NCBI GenBank assembly: GCA_910588595.1
Contig: CAJUQU010000270.1
Span: 1-5,658, forward strand
Origin: an uncultured Lachnospiraceae bacterium
GTDB lineage: Bacteria; Bacillota_A; Clostridia; Lachnospirales; Lachnospiraceae
Length of the DNA: 5,658 bases
Direction of reading: 5' to 3'
Position 1 is the stretch's first letter; the number at the start of each line of letters is the position of its first letter. Positions 5,476-5,658 of this stretch are shown in pieces. The notes beneath the pieces were generated by a model, which had not been told where the DNA came from, did no database searches, and saw only the letters and a list, made by a program, of their open reading frames with translations. The translations under genes and the position numbers were made by a program.

Positions 5476-5658
5476 TTATATCTCAACCAGCTGTGACACC
5501 TCACTCCTGCCCGCCACATAGATTGGAAAATCATCTGGCTTGTAGGGATTGTCTGCCATGGAGATCTCCAGCCGGACTGTCTCATAGGCGAGCTCCGCAA
5601 GGTTGTTTTCCTTGCTCAGATGTCCCAGAAATATTGTCTTTAGATTATCATAGATCGG
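5476..5658 (-). CDS. C-terminus of a YycJ/WalJ-like MBL-fold metallo-hydrolase (5' end outside window)
   Basis: An open minus-strand frame enters from the right edge and runs 60 codons to TAA at 5476-5478. It lacks a start in the window. The visible text includes IYDNLKTIFLGHLSKENNLAE, followed by LAYETVRLEI. The GHLSKENN motif, with its histidine, then a helix containing ETV, is characteristic of the C-terminal part of YycJ/WalJ-type metallo-beta-lactamase-fold proteins, where the histidine is expected to be a metal ligand. The remaining residues (YKPDDFPIYVAGRSEVSQLVEI) form a short final strand region and tail. WalJ is encoded near the WalKR cell-wall two-component system in many Firmicutes, but here the downstream neighbours are the ACT and UPF0210 genes. 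The metal-binding HxHxDH core would lie outside the window, so the subfamily call is tentative. Confidence 0.8.
   Translation of the reverse strand, partial: PIYDNLKTIFLGHLSKENNLAELAYETVRLEISMADNPYKPDDFPIYVAGRSEVSQLVEI

Overview
The window looks like a chromosomal segment of a Gram-positive anaerobe of the class Clostridia, most likely Lachnospiraceae. This is inferred from strong AAGGAGG-type ribosome binding sites, a consensus sigma-A promoter, a TmcAL-type tRNA acetate ligase, the paired UPF0237/UPF0210 genes, and a GIEK-repeat tail typical of Rpn-family nucleases in that group. No species is assigned.

Layout. (1) 1-365, plus strand: the 3' end of a gene open at the left edge. It encodes a 13-unit tetrapeptide repeat followed by a short helical C-terminus, and resembles the tail of an Rpn (PD-(D/E)XK) recombination-promoting nuclease. 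An internal ATG with a good Shine-Dalgarno lies just before the repeats. (2) 366-556: non-coding, with two imperfect inverted repeats. (3) 557-2188, minus strand: a complete ABC exporter half-transporter (membrane domain fused to ATPase) with a divergent, compact ATPase domain. A possible 29-codon, three-cysteine ORF (2190-2279) ends one base before its start. (4) 2189-2395: divergent intergenic region with an extended -10 promoter (TTGGAC-N17-TATAAT) for the rightward gene, and an interrupted palindrome overlapping its -35 box. (5) 2396-3688, plus strand: tmcAL, tRNA(Met) cytidine acetate ligase. (6) 3685-5658, minus strand: the end of a likely operon. In transcription order it holds the C-terminus of a YycJ/WalJ-like metallo-beta-lactamase-fold hydrolase, an ACT-domain protein (UPF0237), and a UPF0210/DUF711 'PFL family' protein. 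Its last stop codon overlaps the tmcAL stop by 4 bp.

How the parts relate. The right side (tmcAL and the three-gene group) looks like core genome. The left side (repeat-tailed Rpn-like gene, structured spacer, solitary AT-richer ABC transporter) looks more like accessory DNA. The ACT and UPF0210 genes very likely work together, but their biochemical role is not established. No complete novel system is demonstrated. The items most worth testing are the internal start in the Rpn-like gene, the cysteine-containing small ORF coupled to the ABC transporter, and the mutually exclusive RNA stems between the ACT and UPF0210 genes.
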